A stretch of 64,000 bases of DNA from Bryum argenteum (lineage: Eukaryota; Streptophyta; Bryopsida; Bryales; Bryaceae): assembly GCA_037043015.1 (NCBI GenBank), contig CM073329.1, positions 8,882,648-8,946,647 on the forward strand, given 5' to 3'. Under the pieces are notes generated by a model that worked only from the letters and a program-made list of their open reading frames with translations, searched no databases and was not told where the DNA came from. Positions 11,680 to 23,580 of this stretch are shown piece after piece; the stretch's first letter is position 1; each line of letters begins with the position of its first letter. The position numbers and the translations under genes are program-made.

Positions 11680-11763
11680 TCTCCAAGCCCCTTCGCCCAT
11701 TTCATTGATTGTATGTGACGATCTCCAAGCCTCTTCGCCCATTTCATTGATTGTATGTGACGA
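11680..11763 (+). repeat. 42-bp tandem duplication
   Basis: Two adjacent 42-bp copies (11680-11721 and 11722-11763), containing CTTCGCCCATTTCATTG, differ by one base. Confidence 0.85.
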
Positions 11764-12544
11764 TGTGATCAAGTGCACAATCATCGATGATACGTTGCCT
11801 CATAGTCACATGGGGCACATACAGTATGAGCATTAATTAATTAATTAACCCGTCGTAAGAGGGTGCCACAATGTTAATTAATTAATGTTCCATACATGTC
11901 TACACACATGCACCATACACACACATACATGCTCCATACACATACACACAATGCCTCATGTGAGTTTTATGAAATTCCAATCTAATTGAATCAGCCACAC
12001 CATATGGTTCAATAAACCTCCCACGGTTCCTTAGTTTAATAAAACACCTTAGAATGGTGAACTCCGGGCCAAGAAATCTACAAGATTTGGGATCGGCGAA
12101 GCTGCTTCCACTGTATGTTGAGATGTTGCTGCATAGTGACCTTCACTATGCAACAACATTAATTGATTAACCTAACGGTCTTTCTTGCCACATGGACCCC
12201 CTTAAGGGGGTGCCACATGGGCCCATGAATGCGCTTTATTAAGTGATTTTTTTTTTCCTTTTGATGAGAGCCCCTAGCCCTTTTGTCCATTTTCAGGGGA
12301 GGAAGTAGCTGCAATCGATATGGGATAAATTCCTCCCCAAGACCCCTTGCCCCAAGACCCCCCTCCCCCAATACCTCCACTCCAAGACCCTCTAGCTCGA
12401 CCACATACCCCTCCGCATTTTTAGGCGCACTTTGCGGCCCGCACTCCACGGCCTTAAGAAGATTTTGGGAGATAGTAGGAATTGGTCAAAAAAAAGTCAT
12501 CGAGAAGTGTGTTAACTGACAGTGAAGATGTTACTTTAATGTTC
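11764..12544. other. Spacer with simple repeats
   Basis: No gene was recognised. The region holds a TTAATTAA-rich inverted stretch (11833-11886), a CA-rich stretch (11900-11955) and a C-rich block with repeated CCAAGACCC (12335-12400). Confidence 0.45.
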
Positions 12545-13225
12545 ATAATGACAGCTTTTGGGACAATAGGTGAATAGGTCCTAACTACTGGGACCACCTC
12601 TCACAAGTAAATTCTTACTCTTGGATTATAAGTAATTTTAGAATTCATATTTTTTTTTTATAGCTTCGATTATAATTTACTAGATGCCGACTCTGTACGC
12701 AATGGGAACAGTCACTATTAGAAATGGGGAGGTTGTGATGTGCTCTACATTGCAAAGTTAGTGTAATCAAAGTTGATGAGTACAAAAGTGAACTTTTGCG
12801 ATGTGCTCCATGTGACTAGCACATCGCAAATTGCTTGCCATGTGCCTAAATAAACTAAGTGAAGTCACATAGATAAATTCTAAAAGTGTATGTAATGTGT
12901 CAAAACATAAGAGCGCATGCAATTAAAAAGAAGCAAACAACCAAATTTAAAATCGTTTACTTCCGGCACTTGTTTTGTCCTTTCCTCGAGTCGTTGGTAC
13001 AATAACTTCCTTTTGTAGCAGTATTCAAGTACATTCTACTCCTTCACTACATTAGACATGTTACTCAACTCTTCCCACATGTATGAGTTTATGTCATTTA
13101 TTTTAGTGAGCACCTTGGGCTATTTTTCAGATGATAATCATAAAAAGTCATGGGCGAAATTATTGCAATGATTCCCTTGCCAAGTAGCAAGCGACTTATG
13201 TTCATGATTGTATTTCTCTCAATTC
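12545..13225 (-). repeat. Long dispersed repeat, copy 2 (inverted)
   Basis: This is the reverse complement of 2975-4100 without that copy's 297-bp insertion. It contains the segments AGGTCCTAACTACTGGGACC (near 12579) and GATGATAATCATAAAAAGTC (near 13130). It ends about 320 bp before the Copia fragment at 13548. Confidence 0.65.
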
Positions 13226-14121
13226 ATTACAATATTGACTGACCTAAAACTTAAAAATAAATAAATTATCGTATTTTAAATCCAAATAGTGAGATCGTGC
13301 AGGCCTTAGTTCCGCTTCCACATGTACATAAAATAATACCTTGAGCAAATAAAATCTCAAAGTTAGGTGAAATGTAGAGGTTTTACGTTCAAAATTATTT
13401 TAGGAAGATTATGAAGATTATTTGACCTCATTGACCTCATAATTTACCATATTACTATTTAATTGGCACTTGAAATACTTATAAATTTTAGACATGTTAA
13501 TCTTTTACTATCAAGCCAATATTTCATTTTAAAATAATATTCATGACACACCATTTGCTAATGGACTAAAGTTGACACTTGAAATGAGTCCTCAAACAGA
13601 TGAAGAAAAGCAAGCAATGGAGAATGTACTTTACCAAAGCGTTGTAGGTAGCTTGATGTATGCAATGATATGCACACGCCCTGATATTGCATATGCAGTG
13701 GGAGTAGTTTCTCAATTCTTGTCTAATCCGGGTCCTACTCATTGGACAACATTGAAACGGATAATGAGATATCTCCAAGGTACTTTAGGGGCGCTTCACA
13801 CTATGACCGTCCAAGTCGAGAGGCCGTGGAATTGAGAGTCCAAACTTTGTTGAGAGTCCAAAGGAATTTACTGAAAATAACCAATAAAATATTGTAATTG
13901 GAGCCTTTGGCCGGGCATAGTGTGAAGTCTCCATAGGTCAAGCCCAAAGTCCAAAGCTTTGGCCATGAACTCTCACGGCCTCTCAACTTGGACGGCCGTA
14001 GTGTGAAGCCTCGAAAGGCCAAGCCCAAAGTCCAAACCCATACCATTTGTTTGGCTTCATTATACTTATCCCTTTATCAATTCATCCAATTTCTGAAATT
14101 TTCCGCTTACCTTCTCTTATC

Positions 14122-15581
14122 ATGGATTCTAGTAGGGAACGCATTCTTGTGTTACTTTCAATTTTCATGGTCATGAAGTATGTCATTGTGGGCATTTTGG
14201 CATTGCAAAAACTTGCAATTTTTCAACAAAATGTCCAAATGATGATGATGGTAGTTTTTATTACACAAGGACCGTGGATATATTATCAAAAGAGATGTTG
14301 GCATTATAAAAGATATGGAGGTTTTTTGGACGAGACGCTTATGAGGTCATTTTCAGATAGTGATTTTCGGAAACGGATGAGGGTGAGTACATCTACATTT
14401 CAACATTTATGTACTCTATTGGGACCTGTTTTGAAGAAGAAGGATACACATTTAAGAGAAAGTATTAGTGTGGAGCGTAGGATTGCAATTACTCTTGCTC
14501 GATTAGCAAGTGGTAATTCATTGCAAATGGTTGCTGATTTATTTGGGGTTGGATTGAGTACAACTTCTATCATTGTAAGGGAGTGTTGTGAAGCAATTAG
14601 GATTCATTTCAGACCATTGGTTTTTAAATAACCAACTCTTTATTGGATGAAATAAATTGCAAAGGGTTTTGAAGCACTTCATGGCATTCCGTTTATTCTA
14701 GGTGCAATAGATGGTAGCCACATCTCTATTCTAGCACCATCTCATGATCCCGTAGCATATTATTGCCGAAAAAGGTATTATTCATGTTTACTACAAAGAG
14801 TTGTAGATGCGAATTGCAAATTCTAAGACTATGATTTTGGATGGACTGGACGGATTCACGATTGGGCATTATTTCAGAAATTTGAAATTGGAAAGAAAAC
14901 TATGAAAGGTGCATTTTAACCTTACAAATTCATTGGTGATGTTGCATATCCTATGAGGCCTTGGTTTTACTCACCTTTTACGGGAGAAAGAACCGGATTG
15001 TCTAAAAGAAAGGCTCACTGGAATTTTATTCAGTCAAGCACTCGTATGGCTCTAGAAAGAGCATTTGGGATTTTGAAAGGAAGATGGCGTATACTAATGA
15101 AACGGGTTGACATGCCACTCCGGAATTTGCCGGACATAGTTACCGCATGTTTATGTCTTTACAATTTATGCATTATAGAGAATTTTCCATGGAGTGGGCT
15201 AAAGAAGCTGAGAAGGAGCTACAAGTTGAAGCAAACATATCACTAGGAATACTACATCAAGTGGATATGTTTCATTTTCTGGAATCAGCATTGAGAGAAA
15301 TGAGGCTGCTGCAGAACGGCAATCTGGATTCAGAAGAAACACCATTCATAGAACCGGGAGAAGATGAAGAAATAGAGAAGTTGCATGATTCAAGCGATGA
15401 AACAAAAAAAGAGCGGCATGAGAAGATGAAAAGTATGTTGGCAGATGCAACTCAAATCCATTTACTACTAGCAAAGTGCTTTTACAAAGCTCATTTCGAA
15501 AGAAAAGCAAACTTTCAGTTTGGAAGTTGTACCTACGATGATGGTGAGAATGACTATGATGCAAGCTCGAGTGAAGAGTAG
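14122..15581 (+). pseudogene. Harbinger (DDE_Tnp_4-type) transposase, decayed
   Basis: The start at 14122 (MDSSRERIL) opens a frame with helix-turn-helix-like text (ANSLQMVADLFGVG-type: GNSLQMVADLFGVGLSTTS) up to a stop at 14629. The frame resumes with GIPFILGAIDGSHISILAP (first catalytic Asp), GDVAYPMRPW (second Asp) and ALERAFGILKGRWRIL (catalytic Glu). Breaks are stops at 14629, just after it, near 14824 and near 14917, plus a frameshift near 15188. After that shift the C-terminus reads EWAKEAEKELQVEAN to a stop at 15579. The DDE triad is still readable, but the gene is dead. Confidence 0.88.
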
Positions 15582-15591
15582 ATAGCTGTTA

Positions 15592-16430
15592 GCCGGGCAG
15601 GTGTGGAAGTGCTTTACGAGACTACCTAAGTCGACCACTGTTCATATTTTGAGGCAACGTAGAGTTCTTTTTTGGGGAGTAAGCGAGCAAAGGAAATCCG
15701 ATCAGTGTTAAAGAACACTTCGGGGTGCCAACTGATGTCGACTAAGGCTTTGACTGGCTGTTCTGTGGTATATCCGTGGTCTAAGACAGAACTCAGCGTT
15801 GGCGCCTGTTGACTGAAGGTGACTTGAAAAAGGGGAGGGACTCTTGGTGCTAGCGTTGTGTTTTCTAAGCTGTCATTCCGGGTAATGAGGGTTATTCTCG
15901 TCAGAGCCAGCGAGGGTAGTTTGAGAGATAGGCTGAACGAAGCCTTCCAAGAACAGCTCGTGCCACCAGTGTTGCCTTACGTTGTCTAGCACTTAGGCAT
16001 CAGAGAGAGAGAGAGAGGGAGGGAAAGCCTCCTCACACACACAATGACACTTTCGCGTTCTGTACAACAGATCGGTGCCAACGTGCTGCAACGGCTGGGA
16101 GTAACTGTCCAAGAACGTAGAGCAGTTACAGGAAGTAGTTACACAAAGACGATACAAACATAGAAGTAGGGAAAAGACTGGCCATGGTCTTTGTATTGAT
16201 TTTAGGAAATAAAGCACAATTGCATTCAATCCCTATCCTCAATCACAATGCCTAAGCTGAAAACCAGTGTCTAATCTGTGCTAACTACGGCCTTAAGTAG
16301 TCGTTGGAGACCGGAAATCGCTGGTGCCGTTCGGTGCTCCTATCCTCCCGACTTAGCCGCGATCGTCCTGTTGGCATCGTTGACTTCGGTGACAATAGCT
16401 TACAAAATTCTATAGCTTATTGATCAAACG
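15592..16430. other. Harbinger interior, noncoding, possible LTR insertion
   Basis: No coding sequence was seen between the transposase and the Myb-like gene. The text is GC-richer than its surroundings and has a (GA)n run at 16003-16020. On the minus strand it has LTR-like character, with CTTTATTTCC as a possible poly(A) region. No paired TG/CA ends were fixed, so a solo LTR is only a possibility. Confidence 0.3.
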
Positions 16431-16607
16431 ATCAAATTAGTAATCTACCCTCTCTAGCAGCTCATTAGTTCTCTCAAAGTTTTTCATCAAACCTTTGCTA
16501 GTTTCTACCATTCTTTCAAAGATGTCTATTGCACGATCTTGAAAGTGTTGTTTACCTTTTGATGTGGGTGTTGTAGTGGGTGTTGAAAATTGTGCACTCT
16601 CATCTTC

Positions 16608-17739
16608 CTATGCTGAATTGACTTGGGAGCCTGCACTATCGTTGGTAGTAGCCGAGACATGCTTCATCACTTGTCCAGCTTGGTGATACCACTTATCTAG
16701 AGCCTCATAGAATTTTCCCTCTTGCCGGTTATTACCAGAAATCCCATTCGCCAACTTGTCTTCTTTGTATGCATCGAAGATGCTCTTGAATTTCTTACGG
16801 CATGCCACGGCCGTACAGTTGAATTTAGGTAGCGTAACAACCATTCTAGCGTGAAGCCTTACCTATGTGTCGATTCCTGCAACCAAAAGAGCAAAAAAAA
16901 TGAAAGAATGAGTGAAAACTGGCCATTAAAAAAAATCGCAGCACATACATGGACTCTCATACAAAGTCTGTGATTGCTACATATACAAGAAATTGGTGGA
17001 GTTGATCACCAATAGAGGGTGGTAGATAGAGGAGGGAACTCTCCTCTTTGTGATGGAGGAGACTAGGGTTCAAATCCCTAACTCTATGCTCCTTGCGGTT
17101 GTTGTGGGGGAAAGGGGGGCCTGGGGGCCGGGCTCGCGGCGAAGGTGAAGGCCTTTAGGCCCCCAATCCTCAATCCAATTTTTACTGAAATTTTGACAAT
17201 TAGGCAGAAAAATTTGTACCTTGTTTTTTGTCATTTGCACGAACTCTGGCTCCATCTCTTCTTTCAACGCGATGAGTTGAAGCACCTCCGAATCCTCCCA
17301 CTATCGATTTGCCTCCTCTCCTTCTCCTTCGATTTTCATCACCGTTTTTGAAGCCCCTTGGAGTCTTTGCTGTCTTTGAAGCTCTTTGATTAGGAGCGGC
17401 TCTCTTCTTCGAAGACCTTACAATCTCACAATCTACTTCTTCTTGAACAACTCTCTCTTCTACTCTTTTACCATCCCTCTCCTCTTCTCTTCTCTCCATA
17501 ACTTGACCTAAGTAGGGCTGAAATGCTCCATGCGAGTTTGAGGCTAAAATTTTTTCATTCCCCACTAGATTTGGCTGGCTACAATAGTAAGGGTTTTGAG
17601 AGAGATGATTCATATATGCTACTCGCGAAAAATTGAGAGAGCCAAAATCAGCACAAAAGAAAAATAAGAGCAAAGAAGAGAAGCGAGAGAGAGAGATAGA
17701 AAGAAAAGAAGTATCCACTATAATCCTTGTCGAAGGCAT
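16608..17739 (-). pseudogene. Harbinger Myb/SANT-like second protein, decayed
   Basis: On the minus strand a first segment (17739 to about 17310) includes MNHLSQNPYYCSQPNL and a basic tract (KTPRGFKNGDENRRRRRGG). In another frame, after a TAG codon, comes WEDSEVLQLIALKEEMEPEF, the first Myb/trihelix helix, ending at a GT donor near 17217. The second exon-like segment (16844-16608) gives CRKKFKSIFDAYKEDKLANG and FYEALDKWYHQAG, matching the third helix and tail of Myb-like proteins that accompany Harbinger transposases. The frame change and the stop before the key Trp make it a pseudogene. Confidence 0.75.
17015..17080 (+). other. tRNA-like promoter boxes (possible SINE head)
   Basis: GGTTCAAATCC at 17067-17077 matches the tRNA B-box consensus. 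A weak A-box-like TGGTAGATAGAGG lies about 45 bp upstream. The segment does not fold convincingly into a cloverleaf, so it is not called a tRNA gene. A tRNA-derived SINE fragment is one explanation. Confidence 0.3.
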
Positions 17740-18697
17740 CTTTTTGATCTAACGGTCAAGATCTTGTGAGTTTTTTAATTTTTTATTAATAAAATCCAAT
17801 GGACTATCGACCATAGTTTAGGTCTTGCAAAATGCAGAACCCAAACAAAAGTCGAGAGGCCGTCGCCTTGGTCAAAAAGTGCTACCACGTAGGCCATTTG
17901 GAGAGTGACGGCCGGTAGACTTTGGCATCTAGTGTGAAGGCTTGAGAGGCCGAGACTAGGGTTTCCTGCAATTTCATTAGCTGAAATCGACGGCCTCTCG
18001 ACCTTCGGCCGTAGTGCGAAGTGGCGTTTAGATTATTGCTTAACATACAATGGAAAGTTAAATGAAGAAGAATCAAAGCATACAATCACACTAATTGGTT
18101 ATACTGATTCGAATTGGGCTGGAGAGATCGGTAATAGAAAATCCACACCTGATTATATTTTTCTAATTATTGGAACAGCTATATCTTGGAACAACCAGAG
18201 GCAAAATACAGTAGCTCCGAAGCAGAATATTTGGGTTGTACACAAGCTGTAAAAGAAGCTTTATGGTTAAAGCATTTTTTATGATTATATAAAAGAACCT
18301 CAAATATTTCCAATAATTATAAATTGTGATAATCAAAGTGCAATAGCACTTACAGAATATATCAAATATCATGCAAGTACTAAGCACATAGAGATTCGTC
18401 ATCATTTTATTCGAAAACATGTTGAAAAATCAGAAGTTAAAATTCAATATTGTCCTATAGAATCAATGGTGGCTGAAATATTAACAAAGGCACTTTCCAA
18501 AGTCAAGCATGTATGATGTACATATAATTTTGGCATAAGAAAAAAGAGACTTCAATCATGGCTAAACGAAGCCTCAAGTCCAAAAGCATTAAGCCCAAGA
18601 AGATCAAGCATTGGAGTTTGTCACACTTATACCAAGAAGGATATCAATAAAACCTGAAGATAAAAGGAAAAACTACTTAATTCGAATTCAGTGGGAG

Positions 18698-18914
18698 TGT
18701 TAAAATTAGGAATTCACATTAAGTAGTTTACTAGCTATTAAGTTAGGATAAAAACTTATCAAGTAACCAAAAGGTGTGTGGAACACAAAAGTAGACAACT
18801 CTTCACTTCCCAGTGTCATGTAAAATGACATATATGTAAACTTGAGGCCTTGAGCTGATAATAATAATAAAATGTTGTTGTCTTCTCCTTGCATAGGTTT
18901 TATCAAATTTAACA
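18698..18914 (+). repeat. 3' LTR of the Copia element
   Basis: The LTR begins TGTTAAAATTAGG directly after the purine tract AGTGGGAG and ends AATTTAACA, so the ends form the inverted pair TGTTAAA/TTTAACA. Length is 217 bp. No second LTR is present because the element is truncated upstream. Confidence 0.75.
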
Positions 18915-19270
18915 ACCAATTGATTCGGCACTGAGTTGAAGTTTGGAAGGTACAATAAATTCCATTGCATTAACACATCTATACTCAATGCCAACTCAAT
19001 CAACAACAAAATTAGCATTGAATTATCCATCCATTGATTTGATACCATAAACAAAATATAAAAACTGAAATTTGAAATAATAGATGATCAAGTCAATATT
19101 AAACTTTGCAACCATTGATTTGGTGTTGTAAACATATTGATTTTTCTTAAGATGTGAAACAACTCTAAGTTGACACAAAATATAAGAGATATTCAATATA
19201 AAGTTGGCATCTACTCAACAACAATAAGAAAGTGTAGGTTGTGTAGACTGTTGAACTAGACGCAACTTCC

Positions 19271-22200
19271 TCAAAACTTAAAAGAATTTATAAAATAAGA
19301 GTCTTCCTTGCTAAAATTTGGAAGCACATGAATGGCTCTAAGAATATTTTGAACATCAAGAATCATGTAAGATTCACACTTTCCTACGTTTCTCTTGTTC
19401 CTTATTTTACTAATTTGAGATGTGGTTTTTTGCCAAATGAGTTGGAAACATTCAACTAGCCTACTAAGCTGAGTGGTAGAAACTTCTTCATACATTCTAA
19501 GAAATGCTAAATCTTTTTACGACTCGGTTTTGCATTTCGTCTTCGAAAGAAACTTCAAAAATCAATCGAAGTTGACCATAATAGGTTAATTCAGACTCAC
19601 CAGGTGCTTCTATCTGAATAGCAACACTGCTAAACCATGGTGAACCAAAATATTTGTTTGTTGCTCGTACATATTGTGGCGTGCTAACAAAGGGGTCACC
19701 GGGTCCGGCAGGGATGGCGATAGAAGTGAAAACATGAAGCACGTGTTCATGTGAAGAGATTAATCATCACCCAAGCATGAATCATTCTAATAAAAGTTAA
19801 ATTGTAATTAGCACAAATTATAAACTAAGAACTTCAAATATTGCAAAGTTACATATAATAATATAGAACATGTGTAAAACATACCTCTCCACCTCTAAAA
19901 TTGTTTTTCAAATTTGAACGTGTTAAAAGTTTCATAGACATTGGTTTGTAGCTCTGGTTGCCCATGAATGAGATTTTGAGCACTCTTGGATACAAAAAGT
20001 TGTGTGGAGTCAAATGAAAATCCAAAATCTGGATCCAACCATGAACTCTGCAAATTGACTTTTACTCCCCATAAAACATTCAAACCTGATTCTACAGCCT
20101 TCAATCCCAAAATAAAGTTAATATATATTAGTCAAATTAAGATACCACTTTAACAAATGCCACACTTTCGCCAATTTCAAAAACTAGATCAATAATGATT
20201 TTTTAAACAATGGTAGAACAAACCGTCTGATTGAAAACTTACTTGGTCTAATGAAGTATATTACTCTTTCTCTCTAGAGTTATCAAGACCCTCCATAGTG
20301 TCTTGCATCCTCCGTAAGGCAGAAAGTCTTTGATTATACCGGGAAATCTGAGGAGTAGCTTGCCTCTTATTGCTACTTCTGTATCTAGCCTTCATCGACG
20401 TTGTATGCATTTGTTCATACATATTGGTACTATACTCCCATGGAAGTCCAGATCGGCGGATACAATCACTAAAATGTGACATGACATGAATTTTCACAAT
20501 GTTAAATTCTGATTTTTGTCATTTCAACATGGCTCTCTTCATAGCTTGTACACTGATTAGCCAAAGACATTTGAAAATTATCATTATGTTACTAAAAAGT
20601 TCAAACACCTAGAACTTAATTCCTTTGAACCTAAATCTGTAAAAATTACCTTCTATGTGTTATTTGAAAGAGCATATGCAACAAATTTTGACAATTTTGG
20701 CATCCGTTGAGAAACATTGTACCTTAAAAAAACCTCCTAAAACATTACAATTTTAAAAAATCTCCCAAAACATCACAATTTTATTGACTTTTCAGACCCC
20801 AAAACTTGCCGTTTCGGCATGTTAAAATCATTTCAATCGAATTGATTATATTGCTTACAATCAAATTATTTTATTTTTAAGAAGAAATGAATCGCTAACA
20901 TTATGACATGACCATATGAAAGAAAACCAAAACATACCTTATCATAAGCTCATCCATTTTGGCCAATGAATCTTGTGTGTGTTTTGGACTACGTGTAGCA
21001 ACCTTGTACCATTGTAAAAACAATACAAAGGCTCTAATGACATCGTCTTTGTAAATCCCAACAAGGCACAAAACAATCACCTGAAAATGATACAACAACA
21101 CAATAATAAAAATTTTAATGCCAAAATGATGTTCACTAATCAAACTCTTAGAAAGATGTTAAAAGTCTATGAAAATAGTAAAAATAAAAAGAAACTTGCA
21201 TGATTGCTCGATGCTCAAACCCTGCAAAGTTTGTATTAGATCCAAAGTACCCCCTTATCGGTTCCTGGAATCCTGGAAAAGTAATAAATAAAAATATTCA
21301 ATTAACAAACAACCAACAATTATCATGTTTCTTGATTGAATAGAGTTATCAAAATCACACATTTTCTACAAAAAAACAAGCAAATACAACATATTATCAA
21401 AATGAAGATAAATCCTAGGTAAACTGATGATACTTCACTCAAATAATTTGAAGATATGAAATAGACACCTAAAATGAGCGTAACGGGCCTCCTTTTTTAT
21501 AACAAGTAGACGTCGATCAAGCTCTTTGATTGCCCTTGACTGCGTAATATCACCATCACTTGCGATAGATCTCAAAATTCCTATAAGCATCTTGAATATA
21601 CCAACATCTGTTTGATGGAGAACATCAACTTGAATGGCCAAGTAAGGATTGTCAAACTGAGTGTTTCCACCATTGAATCCCCAAAGAGCACACTACAATA
21701 AAACAAACAAAGTTATTTAGACCAAAATAATCAAAGTACCATACACGAAGTATTAAAAAATTTGGAGAAAATATTGAAATATTTGAACACTCACAGGGAT
21801 TGGATACATTGACCATTGCTTGGAGAGGGCAACCACATCTTCTTATCTCTTGTTTCCATCATGGCTTCATACACCTCTTGCATATTCTTCTCTGTACGTA
21901 TTGAATTTTTTTTATGTACATCTTGTAAAGAATCCTTTCCACACAAGCAGACGCTACAAAGAAATTGACATTTGTTTGTATCAAATGTGCAACTTACATG
22001 CAAAGATTCTCAATTAATCTCAACTTCAATAGAAAATAAAATAAAATCATACAATTAATTTAGAGTTACAATCTGAAATTTGAAACTATAAAAATAATTG
22101 AACAATATGAATGAACTTACTTTACAACCTTCAGGATGATCACAAATATACAAGTAGAGGAGTTGATAAACCCATTGTGCTACACCATGTGCCTCCACAA

Positions 22201-22470
22201 GTCAAAGTCTAGTAATTAATTAGACAACAAAGAAAAAATAATAATTTTTATCTCATAGGACAAAGAAAAAAAATAAAACTACACCAAAATGAAAATGAGA
22301 AATTCAATCAATACCTGAAGCTTGCTTGTTTTAAAGACTCCATAATGCAAGCAAGACATTCTTGTAAGACTTTTAACTTGCGTGCTGAAAAATCCACTTC
22401 TGATATTGAAGTAATGGGGCCCTCTGGGTGAAGGTAAGCAAGGTAGCTTACAACATTTTGCTATGAAAAA
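19271..22470 (-). pseudogene. Plavaka/KDZ-like transposase gene remnant, multi-exon
   Basis: Minus-strand exon-like blocks appear in order. They are QNVVSYLAYLHPEGP (near 22445); AHGVAQWVYQLLYLYICDHP (near 22180, ending at GTAAGT); a Cys-rich block CSVCLCGK; CALWGFNGG with VDVLHQTDVGIFKML and ELDRRL (near 21690-21480); GYFGSNTNFAGFEHRAIMQ; IYKDDVIRAFVLFLQWYKVA; KIHVMSHFSDCIRRSG; FVSTPQYVRATNKYFGSPWF; and a C-terminal VQNILRAIHVLPNFSKED. Several junctions have good GT-AG sites. The order and motifs (LHQ-D-G-F, V-H-shF-D-IRR-G) fit large CACTA-related transposases of the Plavaka/KDZ type; this is from memory of the family. At least one frameshift (near 21840) indicates decay. Confidence 0.5.
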
Positions 22471-22504
22471 TATACGAGATAAGCGTGGTCTTATGACCAA
22501 TTAA

Positions 22505-23580
22505 TTGTGGAATGGATTTTACCGTTTGATAAATCATCCAAAACCAAAGGATGATCTGGATGGTTCGAAGATTGAAGCATGGAAGGAATATTCGTGTGCT
22601 TCATACAAAGGTAAGCTTTCTGAAAAATCCAAACCCATTTTGAATATGCGAAGTCAATTTTTTATCAAAGTTGGAGATACAGTCACGTACCTATTTCTGT
22701 CTCACCTCATTTGCTATTCTCTTCCAATGTGATGCTCAAGGCTCTGTTTCACCTACTTTTTTTTCAGAATTTGCTTATATATTTGTTTTTTTAAACTTAT
22801 GAGCCCCAAAGATAAATCCCAAAGCTTAATCAATGTCAAGATATTGTAGCACTCCCTAGCTGTTAGTTTTTGAAAAACATGGTTTCACTACCAGGGTATT
22901 TAAATCGCTAAGATACATCTTAAATGAAAGGTACAATAATATCGGTGTCACTCACATTATTATGTCATATTTGAAAGTCATTGCCGGACTGATAATGTAT
23001 CCATTTGATCAGGTAGTTTGTGAAGTTCAATAAATTTTGTATTAAGAATGCTATAATGTGCATAATTTTCAATTAATACAATTATCATAACAACAACTTT
23101 ACTATGTTCAAGAGTCGCTTCTAATATTTGGAACCTATGTTTTATGGTCGTAAGCCAAGTTGTTGCTTTATTTTTTTTCTTATTGTTATTTCTTTCTTTT
23201 GAATCAAATAGGAAACACACCGCAAAACAACATTAATGATGATGGTGTAGTGGATCCCTATGGGTCAAAAGCACTTCATGGTGCTATTGCTAAGGATTTA
23301 TAAAGACAATGTTGAAAATCATTATCTTACATGGCTTAATTTTTTCTACGCCATGCGATGCCTAGAACAAAAGGAACTCAAGGAAGAGAAGGAAGAAAAG
23401 GAAGAAAAGGAACACAAGGAACACAAGGAATACAAGGAATACAAGGGAGTCATTTATGGAGATGACACATATTTGGGCAAAATTATGGCAATAATTGCAT
23501 ACCTAGGTGTGCTCAAGGCAATTTGTGGTAATATTGGACCCCACTTGATTGTTACGTCTACATCGCATATTTAAAAATGA
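22505..23580 (+). other. Region with two unrecognised open frames
   Basis: Open frames at 22505-22732 and 23260-23574 have no family I recognise. The second contains a Lys/Glu-rich tract produced by a purine tandem repeat (23371-23448), which argues against a conserved protein. The rest is AT-rich. Confidence 0.3.
23371..23448 (+). repeat. Purine-rich AAGGAA tandem repeat
   Basis: Repeated units of AAGGAAGA, AAGGAACAC and AAGGAATAC in register of 9 and 12 bases. Translated on the plus strand they give alternating KE and KEHKEYKE. Confidence 0.85.

Larger units (their letters stand above)
13788..18027 (+). mobile_element. PIF/Harbinger DNA transposon (4.24 kb)
   Basis: The element is bounded by terminal inverted repeats: the left end starts GGGGCGCTTCACACTA and the right end, reversed, starts ACGCCACTTCGCACTA; both continue into GTCGAGAGGCCGT. 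It is flanked by TTA on both sides (13785-13787, 18028-18030), the TWA duplication typical of PIF/Harbinger. It carries the family's usual two genes in convergent orientation: a DDE transposase (plus) and a Myb/SANT-like protein (minus). Inverted copies of GAGAGGCCG recur at 13.82, 13.97, 17.85 and 17.99 kb, so both ends fold back on themselves. Both genes are broken, so the copy is inactive. Confidence 0.88.
13548..18914 (+). mobile_element. 5'-truncated Copia element split by a Harbinger element
   Basis: The Copia sequence is 13548-13787 plus 18028-18914. The first part translates as LTLEMSPQTDEEKQAM, YAMICTRPDIAYAVGVVSQF and RIMRYLQGT. The second continues exactly at the join (GTL then DYCLTYNGK) and goes on with YTDSNWAGEIGNRKST, TAISWNNQRQ and KYHASTKHIEIRHHF. 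It then has a polypurine tract, AGTGGGAG, directly before the 3' LTR. Stops after 18250 show the second part is decayed. All of the element upstream of the reverse-transcriptase end is missing. Confidence 0.9.

Noticed and set aside
15592-16430. Solo LTR inside the Harbinger element
   Set aside because: The texture is LTR-like but no TG/CA ends or target duplication could be fixed.
17015-17080. tRNA gene
   Set aside because: A B-box is present but no acceptor stem or cloverleaf forms; listed only as tRNA-like.
23260-23574. Lys/Glu-rich protein gene
   Set aside because: The central part is a purine microsatellite and the flanks resemble no protein family.
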